DNA of 64,000 nt. Source: Ignavibacteria bacterium (lineage in GTDB: Bacteria > Bacteroidota > Ignavibacteria > Kapaibacteriales > UBA961). The notes below the pieces were generated by a model that had not been told where the DNA came from, did no database searches, and saw only the letters and a list, made by a program, of their open reading frames with translations. The stretch lies in the NCBI GenBank assembly GCA_016873735.1, contig VGWD01000001.1:1-64000 (forward strand), in the 5' to 3' direction. Within the stretch, counting starts at the first letter, position 1. The number at the start of each line of letters is the position of its first letter. Shown here in pieces: positions 35,717-43,929 of this stretch. Made by a program: the position numbers and the translations under genes.

Positions 35717-36433
35717 TTATTGGGTGGCACCGGACTGTGTATTGACTTCAGAGGATATCACTCCATCTCTCAATGTGATTATCCGTTCTGCCATTCTTGC
35801 CACATCCATACTATGCGTGGCTATAAGTAATGTGAGCGAGCGTTCTTGCCTTATCGAACGAATGAGTTGCAATACCGAGATTGTATTTGCGGAATCCAAG
35901 TTCCCTGTAGGTTCATCTGCGATGATGATTTCCGGATCATTCATCAATGCGCGTGCAATGGCTATACGTTGTTGTTCTCCGCCGGATAACTCGGAAGGCC
36001 TATGCTCGCAGCGATGCATCATACCCACTTGCTCGGCTAGTGCCAAAGCTTTACTTCTTGCTTTTGACATGGACATGCCGGCAATCAAAGCAGGCATCAT
36101 GATATTTTCCAAGGCGGTGAATTCGGGAAGTAGGTGATGGAATTGAAAGATGAATCCGATATATCGATTTCGCAATTCGGCGGATATATGTTTTTTCAAT
36201 GCATCATGCGTGAATGTTTTACCGGAAAGTTCATAATGCAAAGTTCCGGAATCGGGAGAATCGAGCAATCCTAAAATATGGAGCAATGTGCTTTTCCCGG
36301 CTCCTGAAGGCCCCATGAATGCAATGAATTCTCCTTTCTGAATGCTGAGTGAAATCCCCTTCAATACAGGAGTATCATTCTCCGCAAGCATTGAATATGA
36401 TTTCACAATTGAATCGGCAGTAATGATGCTCAT
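35717..36433 (-). CDS. lolD: LolD/MacB-type ABC transporter ATP-binding protein
   Basis: The 238-residue ATPase has GPSGAGKST, the family-typical IGFIFQFHHLLPEFTALENIMMP in pieces, LSGGEQQR and IADEPTGNLDS. The HHLLPEF stretch after the Q-loop is the LolD signature, pointing to lipoprotein release from the inner membrane (LolCDE). Its permeases LolC/LolE are not adjacent. ATG at 36433 is used; the preceding codon is GTG. It begins eight bases after the pheS stop, so it may share the pheS transcript. Confidence 0.85.
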   Translation of the reverse strand: MSIITADSIVKSYSMLAENDTPVLKGISLSIQKGEFIAFMGPSGAGKSTLLHILGLLDSPDSGTLHYELSGKTFTHDALKKHISAELRNRYIGFIFQFHHLLPEFTALENIMMPALIAGMSMSKARSKALALAEQVGMMHRCEHRPSELSGGEQQRIAIARALMNDPEIIIADEPTGNLDSANTISVLQLIRSIRQERSLTLLIATHSMDVARMAERIITLRDGVISSEVNTQSGATQ

Positions 36434-36441
36434 CACGAATC

Positions 36442-37458
36442 CTAAAATTGCCGTAAAACGCGCATGTCATTCTCATATAATGCACGTATGTCATCTATTC
36501 CGGTGGCGAGCATGGTGACACGCTCTATGCCAAATCCGAATGCAAATCCTGAATAGATATCAGGATCAATTCCACAATTTCTTAATACATTCGGATGCAC
36601 CATTCCACAGCCGCAAATCTCAAGCCATCCTGAATGCTTACACACTTTGCATCCTTTTCCTGAACAGAGATAACAATTGATGTCAACCTCAGCACTCGGT
36701 TCAGTGAATGGAAAATATGAAGGGCGAAATTTGAATATTAAAGACTCTCCATACATCTGTTTCGCAAATGATGTGATTGTGCCTTTCAAGTCGGCAAAAG
36801 TAACACCCTTGTCTATATACAATCCTTCAACTTGATGGAATTCTGCAAGTGATCTGGCTGTAACCGCTTCATTTCTATAGACTCTTCCCGGCATTATTGA
36901 TCTGATCGGCGGTGCATGATACTTCATCATGCGAATTTGGACAGGAGAAGTATGCGAACGCAACATCACATCACCTGCAGCATCATCTATGAAGAATGTG
37001 TCCTGCATATCTCTTGCAGGATGATCTGCGGGAAAGTTCAATGCTTCATAATTATGATAATCATCTTCAATGTCTATTCCCTCAGCCACGGAAAATCCCA
37101 TGCCCGCAAAAATATCCACGATGCGATCAAGTGTTTGACGGATAGGATGAACATGTCCGATTGCAGGTAAAAGACCGGGCAATGTGACATCGATTGTTTC
37201 AATGCCGGAATGTTGATGTTCAATGCTTTCTTTGGCTGATGCAATGCTCGATTCCACAAATTGTCTGAGCTCATTGAGCACTTTGCCGATTGCAGGCTTC
37301 TCTTCTTTGGGAATGGTTCTCAATTGATCCACCAATTCCTGAAGTGTGCCTTTTTTCACGAGATGCTTCAGACGAAAAGTCTCTAATGAAGCAGCATCAT
37401 GAATCATTGCAAGATCCTGCTCGATTACGGTACGCAATTGTTGAATAGTCTCAATCAT
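36442..37458 (-). CDS. pheS: phenylalanyl-tRNA synthetase alpha subunit
   Basis: PheS carries the catalytic site of the alpha2beta2 enzyme that charges tRNA(Phe). The 338-residue protein starts with the coiled-coil arm, followed by GHVHPIRQTLDRIVDIF, LRSHTSPVQIRMM (motif region binding ATP), RVYRNEAVTARSLAEFHQVEG and the motif 3 region GFAFGFGIERVTMLATGI. Start at 37458 avoids reading through the terminator hairpin, which an in-frame upstream extension would do. pheT does not follow; lolD does. It comes after rplT in the common infC-rpmI-rplT-pheS order. Confidence 0.95.
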   Translation of the reverse strand: MIETIQQLRTVIEQDLAMIHDAASLETFRLKHLVKKGTLQELVDQLRTIPKEEKPAIGKVLNELRQFVESSIASAKESIEHQHSGIETIDVTLPGLLPAIGHVHPIRQTLDRIVDIFAGMGFSVAEGIDIEDDYHNYEALNFPADHPARDMQDTFFIDDAAGDVMLRSHTSPVQIRMMKYHAPPIRSIMPGRVYRNEAVTARSLAEFHQVEGLYIDKGVTFADLKGTITSFAKQMYGESLIFKFRPSYFPFTEPSAEVDINCYLCSGKGCKVCKHSGWLEICGCGMVHPNVLRNCGIDPDIYSGFAFGFGIERVTMLATGIDDIRALYENDMRVLRQF

Positions 37459-37481
37459 TGAATGCCAACAATGAAGTACAT

Positions 37482-37507
37482 AAAAAAAGGCGTTCCGGAG
37501 AACGCCT
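37482..37507 (-). terminator. intrinsic terminator or attenuator between rplT and pheS
   Basis: On the minus strand an eight-base stem (AGGCGTTC with GAACGCCT, loop TCCG) is followed by seven T residues. It lies 24 bases before the pheS ATG. It would end most infC-rpmI-rplT transcripts and could act as an attenuator for pheS, as in other bacteria, but no phenylalanine-rich leader peptide is visible. Confidence 0.85.
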
Positions 37508-37530
37508 CGAACATACGGAAAACACAAAGA

Positions 37531-37878
37531 TTATCCAATTGCTGAACGCACGATCCGCTTGAAAACGGATGGCTGATTTGCAGCAAGATCTGCCAATACT
37601 TTACGATTGATGGATATATTCTTTTGCTTGAGTGCATGCATCAAACGAGAATATGTTGTGCCATTCAATCGAGCGCCTGCATTGATGCGAATAATCCACA
37701 ATCTGCGGAAAGAACGCTTCTTATTGCGACGATCACGGTATGCATAGAGCAAACCCTTTTCGATATGATTTTTGGCAATTGTCCATACTTTGCTTCGCGC
37801 GCCCCAATAACCTTTGGCGAGTTTTATAAACTTGCGGCGGCGGCGATGCGATGCTACTTTATGCGTGGAACGTGGCAT
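37531..37878 (-). CDS. rplT: 50S ribosomal protein L20
   Basis: L20 binds 23S rRNA early in 50S assembly and in many bacteria represses its own operon. The 115-residue basic protein has [20 protein letters not shown] at its start, [14 protein letters not shown], the [18 protein letters not shown] segment and the conserved C-terminus. The start at 37878 is set by a GGAGG motif seven bases upstream. The gap to rpmI is 103 bases and contains a small hairpin. Confidence 0.97.
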   Translation of the reverse strand: MPRSTHKVASHRRRRKFIKLAKGYWGARSKVWTIAKNHIEKGLLYAYRDRRNKKRSFRRLWIIRINAGARLNGTTYSRLMHALKQKNISINRKVLADLAANQPSVFKRIVRSAIG

Positions 37879-37954
37879 GATGCCCTCCTGCATGTAAATT
37901 GTTGAAAAAAGCGGTCAAAGGGGAGCTTCGCTAATATCCCATTGAACCAACCAA

Positions 37955-37971
37955 GCATTCACTCGGAATGC
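37955..37971 (-). promoter_or_regulatory. small hairpin in the rpmI-rplT gap
   Basis: GCATTC (37955-37960) and GAATGC (37966-37971) flank a five-base loop. The 103-base gap between two genes that are usually close together leaves room for a structured leader, possibly an L20 or translational control element. The stem is short, so this is a suggestion. Confidence 0.3.
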
Positions 37972-37981
37972 AGAGCGCCAA

Positions 37982-38179
37982 TCAGCGCAGACATAATAAA
38001 CGTTTGATATTTTGCTCATCGGCAACATTTACGAGTGCCGCTTGACGCAAATTACGCTTGCGTTTTCTGGTCTTGTGTGTGAGAATGTGATTCTTGAAAG
38101 CACGATTGCGACGAATCTTTCCGGATCCGGTAGGCGTAAAGCGCTTCTTCGCACCACTATTCGTTTTCATTTTAGGCAT
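37982..38179 (-). CDS. rpmI: 50S ribosomal protein L35
   Basis: The 65-residue L35 begins [20 protein letters not shown] and continues with the usual [20 protein letters not shown] and a divergent C-terminal end (NIKRLLCLR). The ATG at 38179 gives the standard MPKMKTNS start. It lies 63 bases after infC in the usual order. Confidence 0.96.
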   Translation of the reverse strand: MPKMKTNSGAKKRFTPTGSGKIRRNRAFKNHILTHKTRKRKRNLRQAALVNVADEQNIKRLLCLR

Positions 38180-38242
38180 TGAACATACCTGAAATTGTGA
38201 AAAAAACAATTTGACTTCATGCAAAGCCAAATCCTGTCAGTC

Positions 38243-38977
38243 TTATTCTTCGTCCGAAGATTTTTCCTTCTTGGGCTTCTTGCCAACCTTGTCAGGGGCA
38301 AGAATGACAGACAATGTTCTGCCTTCAGGATGAATCGGCTGATCGATTCTGGAACAATCCTCAAGTGTAGCGACAAATCTCTCAAGCAAAGCCAATCCGA
38401 TTTCCTGATGCATGATCTCACGACCTTTGAACATAACAGTGGCTTTCACTTTATGACCCTCACCAAGAAATTCACGGGCATGCCTCGTCTTGAAATCAAA
38501 ATCATGCGTGTCCGTACGCCATTTGAAACGTACCTCCTTCAATTGAGCATGATGCTGCGCCTTCTTGGCCAATTTTTCTCTTTTCTGCTGCTCATATGCA
38601 AATTTCCCATAATCGATGATTTTACACACCGGCGGAACTGCCTGTTGAGCAATCTCAACCAAATCTTTCTCACGCTCATATGCCAATTCAATGGCCTCTC
38701 TGGTTTGCATCACGCCCAGCATGACGCCCTCTTCATCGACAACTCTCACCTCAGGAACACGAATTTCCTCATTGATTCTATTCTTTCTCTGCTTTTCCGG
38801 CATGGGCTCGCGATCACGAGGACCACGCGGAACCGATGGCCGAGGGCCGGACATCGGTGGCCTTGGACCACGAAATCCTCCGCTTGGAGATGAAGATTGA
38901 GGACGCGAAGGTCCACTGCCTTGAGTGGGTCGGTTCTGGGATTCACCCGCCCCTTTGTTCGATGATGTATGTTCCAA
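38243..38977 (-). CDS. infC: translation initiation factor IF-3 with N-terminal extension and TTG start
   Basis: IF-3 binds the 30S subunit, blocks subunit joining and checks the start codon. The IF-3 core begins near residue 65 (KNRINEEIRVPEVRVV) and has the expected PPVCKIIDYGKFAYEQQK and FKGREIMHQEIGLALLERF motifs. About 60 residues precede it, rich in Gly, Pro, Arg and Ser (GGFRGPRPPMSGPRP), not present in E. coli IF-3. The only suitable start is TTG at 38977, since a TAG lies two codons upstream; an AGG is positioned before it. A poor start codon is what makes infC self-regulate in E. coli (AUU there), so the same control is plausible. The C-terminus is Lys/Glu-rich. Confidence 0.92.
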   Translation of the reverse strand: MEHTSSNKGAGESQNRPTQGSGPSRPQSSSPSGGFRGPRPPMSGPRPSVPRGPRDREPMPEKQRKNRINEEIRVPEVRVVDEEGVMLGVMQTREAIELAYEREKDLVEIAQQAVPPVCKIIDYGKFAYEQQKREKLAKKAQHHAQLKEVRFKWRTDTHDFDFKTRHAREFLGEGHKVKATVMFKGREIMHQEIGLALLERFVATLEDCSRIDQPIHPEGRTLSVILAPDKVGKKPKKEKSSDEE

Positions 38978-39106
38978 ATACTACCTAAGAGATGATGCGT
39001 AAATTGTGATCAAACATGATGACCACAGACTTTTCGACGGCCTGCAATTTACTAAAAATCCGTGGTATAATACCTATGGAAATCGTGAATTACAGCATGA
39101 ATTGTG

Positions 39107-39114
39107 TACTTTTG
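39107..39114 (+). promoter_or_regulatory. Bacteroidota-type -7 promoter element for lysS
   Basis: TACTTTTG matches TAnnTTTG and lies 39 bases before the chosen lysS start (39154). A transcript starting near 39121 would still carry the TTG at 39133, but the ATG is preferred. No good -33 TTTG is seen. Confidence 0.4.
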
Positions 39115-39153
39115 TAGAGTTTTTCTGAAAATTTGACCAAAAAGAGTGTTTTC

Positions 39154-40659
39154 ATGAGCATACAACAGAGAAATGACCAAGAACAAAGGCGTTATGATGA
39201 ACTTCACGAACTCCGAAGCAAAGGGATAAATCCTTATCCTCATACATTTGATCGTACACATACATCTTCTGCGATTCATTCTCATTTTTCCGATGAACAC
39301 CCGGACATACTGTCTGATGTCTCCATTGCCGGAAGAATTATGGCCATACGAAAAATGGGGAAGGCAACATTTGCCACGATTCAGGATCAACAGGGTCGCA
39401 TTCAGATTTATGTAAAGCAGGATGAATTGCCGGAATTTTATGAATGCATCAATCTTTTGGACATTGGAGATTTCATAGGGGTAAGTGGATATGTATTTCG
39501 GACACGCATGGGTGAAATTAGCGTTCATGCTCGTCAAGCCCAATTATTGACAAAATCCTTGCGACCCATTCCAATTGCCAAAGAAGAGACTGATGCCGAT
39601 GGAAACAAAGTCGTGTATGATGCCTTTTCCGATAAGGAATTACGATATCGCAAACGTTACATCGATTTGATTGTAAATCCACAAATCAGACATGTTTTTG
39701 AAAAACGTTCACTCATCATCAGCGCAATGAGACGATATTTTGATGATCAAGGATGGATGGAAGTTGAAACCCCGATTCTGCAACCGTTATATGGAGGCGC
39801 CTCTGCAAGACCATTCATCACGCATCACAATGCGCTTGATTTTGATTTATATCTTCGAATCGCCATTGAATTATACCTTAAAAGGCTGATTGTAGGCGGA
39901 TTCGAAGGTGTTTATGAAATCAGTAAAAATTTCCGCAATGAAGGGATGGACCGGACCCATAACCCCGAGTTCACAATGATGGAAATATATGTTGCCTATA
40001 AAGATTATTTCTGGATGATGGACATGGTGGAAGATTTGTTCAGAGCGATTGCGGACAAAGCACTGGGCAAAAGAGACATCACCATTGGTGAACATGTGAT
40101 TTCATTTGATCAACCATTCAGAAAAGCAACGATGTTCGATTTGTTTTTGGAACATACGGGCATGAATCTTCGAGGACTTAATCGTGCAGAATTGTTGCAA
40201 GCTGCCAGATCACTCAATGTTGATGTAGCCAATGATGCAACGGCGATGAAAATTCTTGATGAAATATTCTCACAAAAAGTTGAACATCATTTGATTCAAC
40301 CCACATTCGTGATGGATTATCCCGTAGAGATGTCACCACTCGCAAAAGCTCATCGCTCTGAAGAAGGGCTTGTTGAACGCTTCGAATTATTCATCAATGG
40401 ATATGAATTCGCAAATTGTTTCACGGAATTGAATGATCCCGTGGATCAGCGCCAAAGATTGGAAGAGCAAGCAAGAGACAGAGCAGGAGGCGATGAAGAA
40501 GCAATGGTATTGGACGAGGATTTCTTGCAGGCAATTGAAGTAGGCCTGCCTCCAACCGCCGGATTGGGAATTGGCATCGATCGCTTGGTTATGCTGCTTA
40601 CAGGACAAGATTCCATCAGAGATGTGTTATTCTTCCCTACCATGCGTCCGGAAGTATGA
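39154..40659 (+). CDS. lysS: lysyl-tRNA synthetase, class II
   Basis: It charges tRNA(Lys) with lysine. The 501-residue protein has an N-terminal OB-fold anticodon-binding domain ([21 protein letters not shown]), then class II core: RKRYIDLI, motif 2 [20 protein letters not shown], and motif 3 [16 protein letters not shown] near the end. ATG at 39154 gives MSIQQRND; a TTG 21 bases upstream is in frame. The stop adjoins the 3' end of the GT2 gene on the other strand. It is divergent from infC. Confidence 0.96.
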   Translation: MSIQQRNDQEQRRYDELHELRSKGINPYPHTFDRTHTSSAIHSHFSDEHPDILSDVSIAGRIMAIRKMGKATFATIQDQQGRIQIYVKQDELPEFYECINLLDIGDFIGVSGYVFRTRMGEISVHARQAQLLTKSLRPIPIAKEETDADGNKVVYDAFSDKELRYRKRYIDLIVNPQIRHVFEKRSLIISAMRRYFDDQGWMEVETPILQPLYGGASARPFITHHNALDFDLYLRIAIELYLKRLIVGGFEGVYEISKNFRNEGMDRTHNPEFTMMEIYVAYKDYFWMMDMVEDLFRAIADKALGKRDITIGEHVISFDQPFRKATMFDLFLEHTGMNLRGLNRAELLQAARSLNVDVANDATAMKILDEIFSQKVEHHLIQPTFVMDYPVEMSPLAKAHRSEEGLVERFELFINGYEFANCFTELNDPVDQRQRLEEQARDRAGGDEEAMVLDEDFLQAIEVGLPPTAGLGIGIDRLVMLLTGQDSIRDVLFFPTMRPEV

Positions 40660-41403
40660 TCATTTGCGATACATGGGAAATGATGCCAGCCCCATGCGCT
40701 GAAGTGCATGCTTGATTGAAACAAGCAAAACCCCAAAGCCATAGATTGAACTGCGATAGAGATTGATGCTTGAAGCTTCCGGAAAATATTTGGTCGGACA
40801 GGTTATCTCTCCAATCGGAAATCCCGCATAAATGATTTGCGACAACATTTGATTGTCGAATACGAAATCATCTGAATTTTCTTCGAGACGCAATGATTCC
40901 AAAACCTCTTTGGAAAAGGCACGATATCCCGTGTGATATTCGCTGAGTTTTTCTCCGACGAGAATATTTTGAATCAATGTGAGCAATCTATTGGCAATGT
41001 ATTTATATGTTGGCATCCCACCCTTCAAAGCCCCTTTGCCCAAAATACGGGAACCCAATACCACGGGATATAATCCTTGTGCGATGATGCTCGCCATTGC
41101 AGGAATCAGTTTGGGTGTATATTGATAGTCAGGATGCAGCATGATCACTACATCGGCACCCAATTCCAAGGCCTTGGCATAACATGTTTTTTGATTCCCA
41201 CCATACCCTTTATTGCTTTCATGCCTTATGACATTCTTGATTCCGAGAGCATGAGCAACCTCGATGGTATGGTCTCTGCTTGCATCATCAACAAGGATTA
41301 CATCATCAACAATGTCAAAAGGAATCTCCCCATATGTTTGCTCAAGTGTTTTGGCAGCATTATATGCAGGAAGCACAATCACGATTTTCTTTGAATGCAA
41401 CAT
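40660..41403 (-). CDS. family 2 glycosyltransferase, polyprenyl-phosphate mannosyltransferase-like
   Basis: The 247-residue GT-A protein starts [17 protein letters not shown], with [28 protein letters not shown] and HPDYQYTP (acidic metal-binding region), and [23 protein letters not shown]. This profile fits the dolichol/polyprenyl-phosphate mannose synthase-like group without the extra membrane domain. Such enzymes make lipid-linked sugars used by GT-C transferases such as the DUF2723 protein, a possible functional link. Its end adjoins lysS (stop to stop) on the opposite strand. Confidence 0.85.
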   Translation of the reverse strand: MLHSKKIVIVLPAYNAAKTLEQTYGEIPFDIVDDVILVDDASRDHTIEVAHALGIKNVIRHESNKGYGGNQKTCYAKALELGADVVIMLHPDYQYTPKLIPAMASIIAQGLYPVVLGSRILGKGALKGGMPTYKYIANRLLTLIQNILVGEKLSEYHTGYRAFSKEVLESLRLEENSDDFVFDNQMLSQIIYAGFPIGEITCPTKYFPEASSINLYRSSIYGFGVLLVSIKHALQRMGLASFPMYRK

Positions 41404-41452
41404 GTGTCGTTTCTGTATTTTTCACTGAAAAGTTCAGACAAAAATAGGCTTT

Positions 41453-42637
41453 ATGCAACAGCAAGTGAGAAAAATCACCAATATTATCAAGTGGATCCTC
41501 GGCAGCCTTGCTATCATTATCTGCAGCGCCGCTTTCATTGCCACATTACCCTATGCACTGTTCACCAATGTGTATGATTTCCCTGCGCCCAAACCATTCA
41601 GTGGTAAAACATGGTATAATCCCTATACAGGACTGGCATTTGATGATATCAATCATTGGAAAAAATCCAATTTTCACGGTCATACCAAAGCATGGCAAGG
41701 AATCACTGATGGTCATTCCGATCATGCAATCTATGACAGCGTCTATCGTGCACTCGGATATCATTCCATAGGCATATCGAATTATCAGTTCATTGATACA
41801 ACATTCAACAAATCAATCGGATATGTTCCATGCTATGAACATGGCTATAATGTATGGAAGCGCCATCATGTATGCATTGGGGCTCAATCCGTCACTTGGC
41901 TTGATTTTCTGTTCGGACAAAGCATTCACCATAAGCAGACGATGCTGGATCATCTCCGGCCAACAATGGACGTTCTTGCAATTGCTCACCCAAGATTCAG
42001 AGGGAGTTTCGATGCTGAAGATTTCCTGAAATTATCGGGATATGATTGCATTGAAGTTTTGAATCATTATCGCATTTCAGATGAGCAATGGGACTCCGCC
42101 CTCTCTGCAGGATATCCCGCATGGATCGTGGGTGATGATGATACGCATAATGCAAGCGCCGAAGGTGAAACCGGAGTATGTTGGACCATGATTCATGCAC
42201 CGGGAAATGCCAAAAGAACAGAGTTGACAACATCTCTGAAACAGGGAAGAGCTTTCGGCTTGACAGGTAAAAGAGGAATTGTAGAAATATATCCCACTCG
42301 CCATGAAATCATCGGCGATACCGTTCTCCACATCAGCTTGAGCGATACTGCAAGAAGCATTGAATTGATTGGACAGGGTGGGAATCTCATCGGCAGGGAT
42401 ACGCTTGTAAGAGAAGTCAATCATCGATTGCAATCTTCCGACAACTATGTCAGAGCAAAGATTAATGGTGATTCTTCGATCATGTGGATGAATCCGGTCA
42501 TGCGATGGGATGGGAAGCAAAGAGCAAAACCAATAATCAATGTAACAAAAACAATTGTTTATCGAAGCACATGGTGGATTGGCTATACCCTCATCATTAT
42601 TGTGATAGCAAAACGCTTTCGAAAAAGAAAAAATTGA
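41453..42637 (+). CDS. membrane-anchored PHP-domain protein
   Basis: The 394-residue protein has an N-terminal membrane helix (about 12-35), a PHP-type metal-dependent phosphoesterase domain and a second helix at the very end (STWWIGYTLIIIVIAK) followed by RKRKN. Metal-site motifs are KSNFHGHT, DGHSDH, AIAHPRF and GDDDTHN. Positive charges flank the helices on the outer sides of the protein, so I infer both ends are in the cytoplasm and the PHP domain is in the periplasm. PHP proteins are mostly cytoplasmic, so this placement is unusual. Substrate is unknown. Confidence 0.72.
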   Translation: MQQQVRKITNIIKWILGSLAIIICSAAFIATLPYALFTNVYDFPAPKPFSGKTWYNPYTGLAFDDINHWKKSNFHGHTKAWQGITDGHSDHAIYDSVYRALGYHSIGISNYQFIDTTFNKSIGYVPCYEHGYNVWKRHHVCIGAQSVTWLDFLFGQSIHHKQTMLDHLRPTMDVLAIAHPRFRGSFDAEDFLKLSGYDCIEVLNHYRISDEQWDSALSAGYPAWIVGDDDTHNASAEGETGVCWTMIHAPGNAKRTELTTSLKQGRAFGLTGKRGIVEIYPTRHEIIGDTVLHISLSDTARSIELIGQGGNLIGRDTLVREVNHRLQSSDNYVRAKINGDSSIMWMNPVMRWDGKQRAKPIINVTKTIVYRSTWWIGYTLIIIVIAKRFRKRKN

Positions 42638-43909
42638 TTATTCTTTTTTCCCTTTGTATAATGGGAATTCAAGTAATCGACATTCTATATCGGCATTAAA
42701 AAACGGAATTCTCTTAGAGGTTCTTAATCCGATTGATTTTGCTGCCTGCATATTTCCGGTGAACACATATCCCGTCCAACCTGAGCAGTTCTGCTTGAAC
42801 AGATCCCCGATGTCCTTGTATTCTTCTTCCAAAGATTTTTCCGACCCCAATCTTTGACCATATTCAGGATTCATGATGATGATTCCCTCTTGATCCGGCA
42901 TTACAATATTGCGTACATCACAAACGGACCATGAAATCCAATCTTCAACTCCGGCTTCTTTGGCATTTTCTCTTGCAATGCGAACAGCACCCGGATGAAT
43001 GTCTGAAGCAATAAAGCGCGGAACTTCACATTCTCGCCTTGCTTCCATTGCATCAAATTTCAAATGTCTCCATAGTTCTTTGTCATAACCGAAGACATGC
43101 ATGAATCCAAAATTGGATCTCATTGACCCCGGAGCCGTATCAGAAGCCATCATCGCAGCTTCGATTGCAAGCGTTCCGGATCCACACATCGGATTGACAA
43201 AAGGCATGGAATATGGCGCCCACACAGTTGCCGAAATGACGGCTGCGGCAAGATTTTCTCTCATTGGGGCTCGCCAAGGATTCATGCGATATCCTCTGCG
43301 ATGCAGCGGTGTTCCCGACATGTCCACATAAACCGAACATTTTGTGTGATGCCAATACAGAAAAATCACAGTCTTATCTTTTTCCGCACCGGAATCAGGT
43401 CTGCGTTGACGATACTTACGAATTCTATCCACAATACCATCTTTGCATTTTTGCCCTGCAAAATGTGTATTCGTGATTGTCTTTGTGTCGATGGAAGTAA
43501 CAACCGTAAAATACCCATCATCAGGAATGATTTCTTCCCATGGAAGAGAATACACGCTTTTATACATGTCCATCGGGGTTCGTACATAAAATTCCTTCAA
43601 CAATAACAAGACCCTTGAAGCAATGCGAGAATGCAAGCATAAAGCCATTGCCTCTCTAATGCTGCCTTTGATACTTACTCCCACATCGAAAACCGATTCA
43701 GGAATGAATCCGAGAGACTTGATTTCTTGTTCAAGAAATGGTGCCAATTTTAATGGGCATGTAATAAAAAGCGTTGTTTGTTCAGATAGGATATTCGCCA
43801 AAAGCGTGCTCCGAGTGAAATCATGAGAGCAATTTACTGTTTTGATTCGGGGATTAGCCCCACTTCCCATAAAATGCCGATAATTCCCTATTTTACGGTA
43901 TTCTTTCAT
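42638..43909 (-). CDS. THUMP-domain class I rRNA methyltransferase (RlmL-like)
   Basis: The 423-residue protein has an N-terminal ferredoxin-like/THUMP region (TLFITCPLKLAPFLEQEI), RGYRMNPWRAPMRENLAAAV, the SAM-binding PMCGSGTLAIEAAMMA and a catalytic motif MNPEYGQRLG. In E. coli RlmL the motif is NPPYG; here the second Pro is Glu, as I recall from some related proteins. It likely makes N2-methylguanosine in 23S rRNA. ATG at 43909 is listed; a second ATG at 43870 is possible. It is divergent from the GT fusion gene with only 20 bases between. Confidence 0.84.
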   Translation of the reverse strand: MKEYRKIGNYRHFMGSGANPRIKTVNCSHDFTRSTLLANILSEQTTLFITCPLKLAPFLEQEIKSLGFIPESVFDVGVSIKGSIREAMALCLHSRIASRVLLLLKEFYVRTPMDMYKSVYSLPWEEIIPDDGYFTVVTSIDTKTITNTHFAGQKCKDGIVDRIRKYRQRRPDSGAEKDKTVIFLYWHHTKCSVYVDMSGTPLHRRGYRMNPWRAPMRENLAAAVISATVWAPYSMPFVNPMCGSGTLAIEAAMMASDTAPGSMRSNFGFMHVFGYDKELWRHLKFDAMEARRECEVPRFIASDIHPGAVRIARENAKEAGVEDWISWSVCDVRNIVMPDQEGIIIMNPEYGQRLGSEKSLEEEYKDIGDLFKQNCSGWTGYVFTGNMQAAKSIGLRTSKRIPFFNADIECRLLEFPLYKGKKE

Positions 43910-43929
43910 CCCTCATTTACTCGAATTGC

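Noticed and set aside
37459-37527. Extended N-terminus for PheS
   Set aside because: It would translate through the terminator hairpin and adds residues unlike any PheS; the ATG at 37458 gives the normal start.
42638-43909. NPEYG instead of NPPYG in the RlmL-like methyltransferase as loss of activity
   Set aside because: I recall NPEYG in apparently active members of this methyltransferase group, and the Asn, Pro and Tyr that matter are kept, so it is not treated as a defect.
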